From contig PGXP01000005.1 in assembly GCA_002839205.1 (NCBI GenBank), positions 1-15,079 on the forward strand: a stretch of DNA of 15,079 bases. The letters are read 5' to 3'. Positions 13,485 to 15,079 of the stretch are shown here, piece by piece. The position numbers and the translations under genes were made by a program. The stretch's first letter is position 1. Each line of letters begins with the position of its first letter. The notes under the pieces were generated by a model, which searched no databases, was not told the DNA's origin, and saw only the letters and a list, made by a program, of their open reading frames with translations. The stretch is from Spirochaetae bacterium HGW-Spirochaetae-9 (lineage in GTDB: Bacteria > Spirochaetota > Spirochaetia > Treponematales > Rectinemataceae).

Positions 13485-14167
13485 TCGGGATTTCCCCGCG
13501 CTGTCCACTCTGCGGCGACGCAACTTCGCATTTCAGCCTGAAGACAGGGAAGTCCGCAATCGGGTATCACCGCTGCGAGACCTGCGGCTTTATCGGCATG
13601 GAGCCATCGGACATGCCCTGTCCGGACGATGAAAAAGCTCGTTACCTCCTGCATTCGAACCTCGCTTCGAACGCAGGTTACATGGAATTCCTCAAAGCTT
13701 TTATCGACAAGACCCTGACTCCGTACAAGCAACCTGGCGCGAAGGTTCTGGATTTCGGATCGGGACCTTCGCCGCTTCTCGCCGAATCGGTGAACAGCAT
13801 GGGGTATCGATGCGACCTCTACGACCCCTTTTTTGCTCCTTCCCGAGCCTGGGAAACCAGACACTACGATGCTATCCTCCTCCACGAGGTAGCTGAGCAC
13901 CTTCACGATCCGGGATCTGTCTTATCCGTTGTAGCCGAAAGAGTAATGGGGGGTGGAATCATCGCTATCCGTACGCGCTTCATGCCGGAAGCGGCCAGGG
14001 ATTTCCAGACCTGGTGGTACCGCATGGACAGAACACATGTGAGCTTCTTTTCGGCCTCCTGTCTTCAAAAATTCTTTGAATTGAGAGGATTTACGATTCT
14101 TCTTCTTGAAAAACCGGATATACTTGTTTTTGAGCATGCTCGATACAAGGACCTTTCATGGTCATAA
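13481..14167 (+). CDS. SAM-dependent methyltransferase (Methyltransf_23 type) with N-terminal zinc-ribbon motif
   Basis: 228 residues. Two CxxC pairs at Cys8/Cys11 and Cys32/Cys35 (CPLCG and CETCG) form a likely zinc ribbon. A class I methyltransferase domain follows: motif I KVLDFGSGPSPLL at 88-100, an acidic motif II at about 113 (CDLYDPFF), and the LHEVAEHLHDP stretch typical of Methyltransf_23. The C-terminal part (HVSFFSASCLQKFFELRGF) is also usual for that family. The substrate is unknown. The ATG overlaps the lplA stop by 4 bases, and the gene overlaps the kinase by 10 bases. Confidence 0.83.
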   Translation: MIGISPRCPLCGDATSHFSLKTGKSAIGYHRCETCGFIGMEPSDMPCPDDEKARYLLHSNLASNAGYMEFLKAFIDKTLTPYKQPGAKVLDFGSGPSPLLAESVNSMGYRCDLYDPFFAPSRAWETRHYDAILLHEVAEHLHDPGSVLSVVAERVMGGGIIAIRTRFMPEAARDFQTWWYRMDRTHVSFFSASCLQKFFELRGFTILLLEKPDILVFEHARYKDLSWS

Positions 14168-15079
14168 CGCTCCTTCAGAACATCTCCCTCCTCGTTGCAA
14201 TTGCTGTAGTATATCATTTCGTCGAGCGAAGGCTGGGCAACAAACCCCTCCTCGCATCACTGTTGAGCGGACTTCTCTTCGGCGTTGCGGCCATCATCGC
14301 CATGCTGACACCCTTCAGATTTCCCGATGGCATAATCTATGACGGCCGCACCATCATCCTGGCTGCCTCCAGCCTTTTCGGAGGGCCGATAGCGTCGGGC
14401 ATAGCCACGGCCGCTGCCCTCGCCTTGCGCATCTTCTACATAGGTGGAGTGGGCAAACTGGCTGGATCCATGTCCATCATCACTGCAGCCGGGGTGGGCC
14501 TGGCCTCGTATTACTGGAGGAGCCGAAGCCGCAAGCCCCTCGGTTCCGGAAGGATCGTGGCGATTGGATTCATCGTCCATGTGCTTATGCTTGCCTCCCA
14601 GCTTCTTCTTCCGGATGGACGGTGGAAAGTGATAATTCCCGCCATAGCCCTTCCCGTCCTCACCCTCTACCCTCTTGGGTTCTTCTTTATCTGCAGCCTG
14701 TTTATCGATAATGAAGAAAGGATCAATAACATCGACATGTTGCGGGAGCTGACAAGGACACTGGAGCAGAGGGTCGCGAAGCGTACCGAGGAGCTCGAGG
14801 AAGCCAACAGGGAGCTTGAATCCTTTGCCTATTCTGTATCCCACGATCTCAGGGCCCCCTTGCGGACGATGGAAGGATTCTCCAAAATCCTGGCCGACGA
14901 AGCAGGAGAGAAGCTCTCCGACACTGCCCTCCAATATGTCGATCGCATTGGTCAGAACGCCAGGAAAGCAAGCCGTCTGATCGATGATATTCTCCGTCTT
15001 TCCAAAATAAGTCGCCAAGCCCTCGTCGTAAGCGACATCGACCTTTCGTCTCTGGCCGGAGAAGTTGCCGCCGAAATAA
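14158..15079 (+). CDS. Membrane histidine kinase with 5TM-LYT sensor domain (C-terminus beyond window)
   Basis: 307 codons to the right edge, no stop. Residues 1-187 hold about five or six hydrophobic helices with the LYT-family signature DGRTIILAASSLFGGPIASG (62-81), as in the LytS-like 5TM receptor group. A coiled linker (LRELTRTLEQRVAKRTEELEEANREL by composition, about 195-220) leads to a HisKA domain with phospho-acceptor His229 in SVSHDLRAPLR. The ATP-binding domain would lie outside the window. AAGGA precedes ATG 14158 by 6 bases. The ligand and response regulator are not visible. Co-transcription with the lipoate genes is likely from the overlap, but a functional link is unproven. Confidence 0.88.
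   Translation, partial: MVITLLQNISLLVAIAVVYHFVERRLGNKPLLASLLSGLLFGVAAIIAMLTPFRFPDGIIYDGRTIILAASSLFGGPIASGIATAAALALRIFYIGGVGKLAGSMSIITAAGVGLASYYWRSRSRKPLGSGRIVAIGFIVHVLMLASQLLLPDGRWKVIIPAIALPVLTLYPLGFFFICSLFIDNEERINNIDMLRELTRTLEQRVAKRTEELEEANRELESFAYSVSHDLRAPLRTMEGFSKILADEAGEKLSDTALQYVDRIGQNARKASRLIDDILRLSKISRQALVVSDIDLSSLAGEVAAEI

Noticed and set aside
12986..13906. 306-codon minus-strand frame opposite lplA and the methyltransferase
   Set aside because: Spans two well-supported genes on the other strand, and its product is low-complexity and rich in Arg and Ser.
14257..15018. 253-codon minus-strand frame opposite the histidine kinase
   Set aside because: The plus strand encodes recognisable LYT and HisKA domains across the same bases.

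Overview
The window looks like a chromosomal segment of a moderately GC-rich member of the Spirochaetota. The phylum is inferred from the gene set (a GH57/DUF1957 protein next to a DUF4912 protein, and a PcnB-type nucleotidyltransferase with the N-terminal style I associate with treponemes) and is not proven. I see no phage, insertion sequence, CRISPR array, toxin-antitoxin pair or defence island. Coding density is very high, no gene-free stretch exceeds 300 bases, and most genes are joined by short gaps or stop/start overlaps.

Left block, minus strand, read from about 7381 down to 1: an alpha/beta hydrolase (6370-7296), pcnB (5169-6302), a DUF4912 protein (4349-5056), a GH57/DUF1957 protein (2741-4339), purA (1441-2670) and guaA (1-1456, cut by the window edge). 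purA and guaA overlap by 16 bases and carry out the committed AMP step and the final GMP step of purine synthesis. The DUF4912 and GH57 genes are 9 bases apart and are probably linked in alpha-glucan metabolism, but the GH57 protein has Gln where the catalytic Glu should be. A 20-bp tandem repeat of three mini-hairpins separates pcnB from the DUF4912 gene.

Middle block: tsaE and tsaB (7370-8550, plus strand) overlap by 4 bases and supply two parts of the tRNA t6A-modification machinery. They diverge from the hydrolase gene through promoters whose -35 boxes overlap. They converge on a minus-strand pair, an uncharacterised 91-residue protein and a GNAT/YghO-like protein (8537-9933), also linked by a 4-base overlap. 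Next is a minus-strand lipoprotein with a beta-propeller-like C-terminal part (10045-11370).

Right block, plus strand: a tRNA-Met(CAU) with its own promoter and a strong intrinsic terminator, then a tight operon of lipA, an LplB-like accessory domain, an LplA-like catalytic domain, a SAM methyltransferase with an N-terminal zinc-ribbon-like motif, and a 5TM/LYT-type membrane histidine kinase cut by the right edge. The first three form a lipoate module that would attach an octanoyl or lipoyl group and insert sulfur.

For hunting, the most interesting material is regulatory. A CTATACT hexamer-plus-one recurs as a -10 element at five intergenic positions, and several starts (lipA, the lipoprotein, perhaps the DUF4912 gene and a mini-ORF before tsaE) lie 3-8 bases after the predicted transcription start, which suggests leaderless mRNAs. 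The other leads are the altered GH57 catalytic residue, the split lipoate ligase and the odd tsaE leader. I did not find a clear, wholly new multi-gene system.
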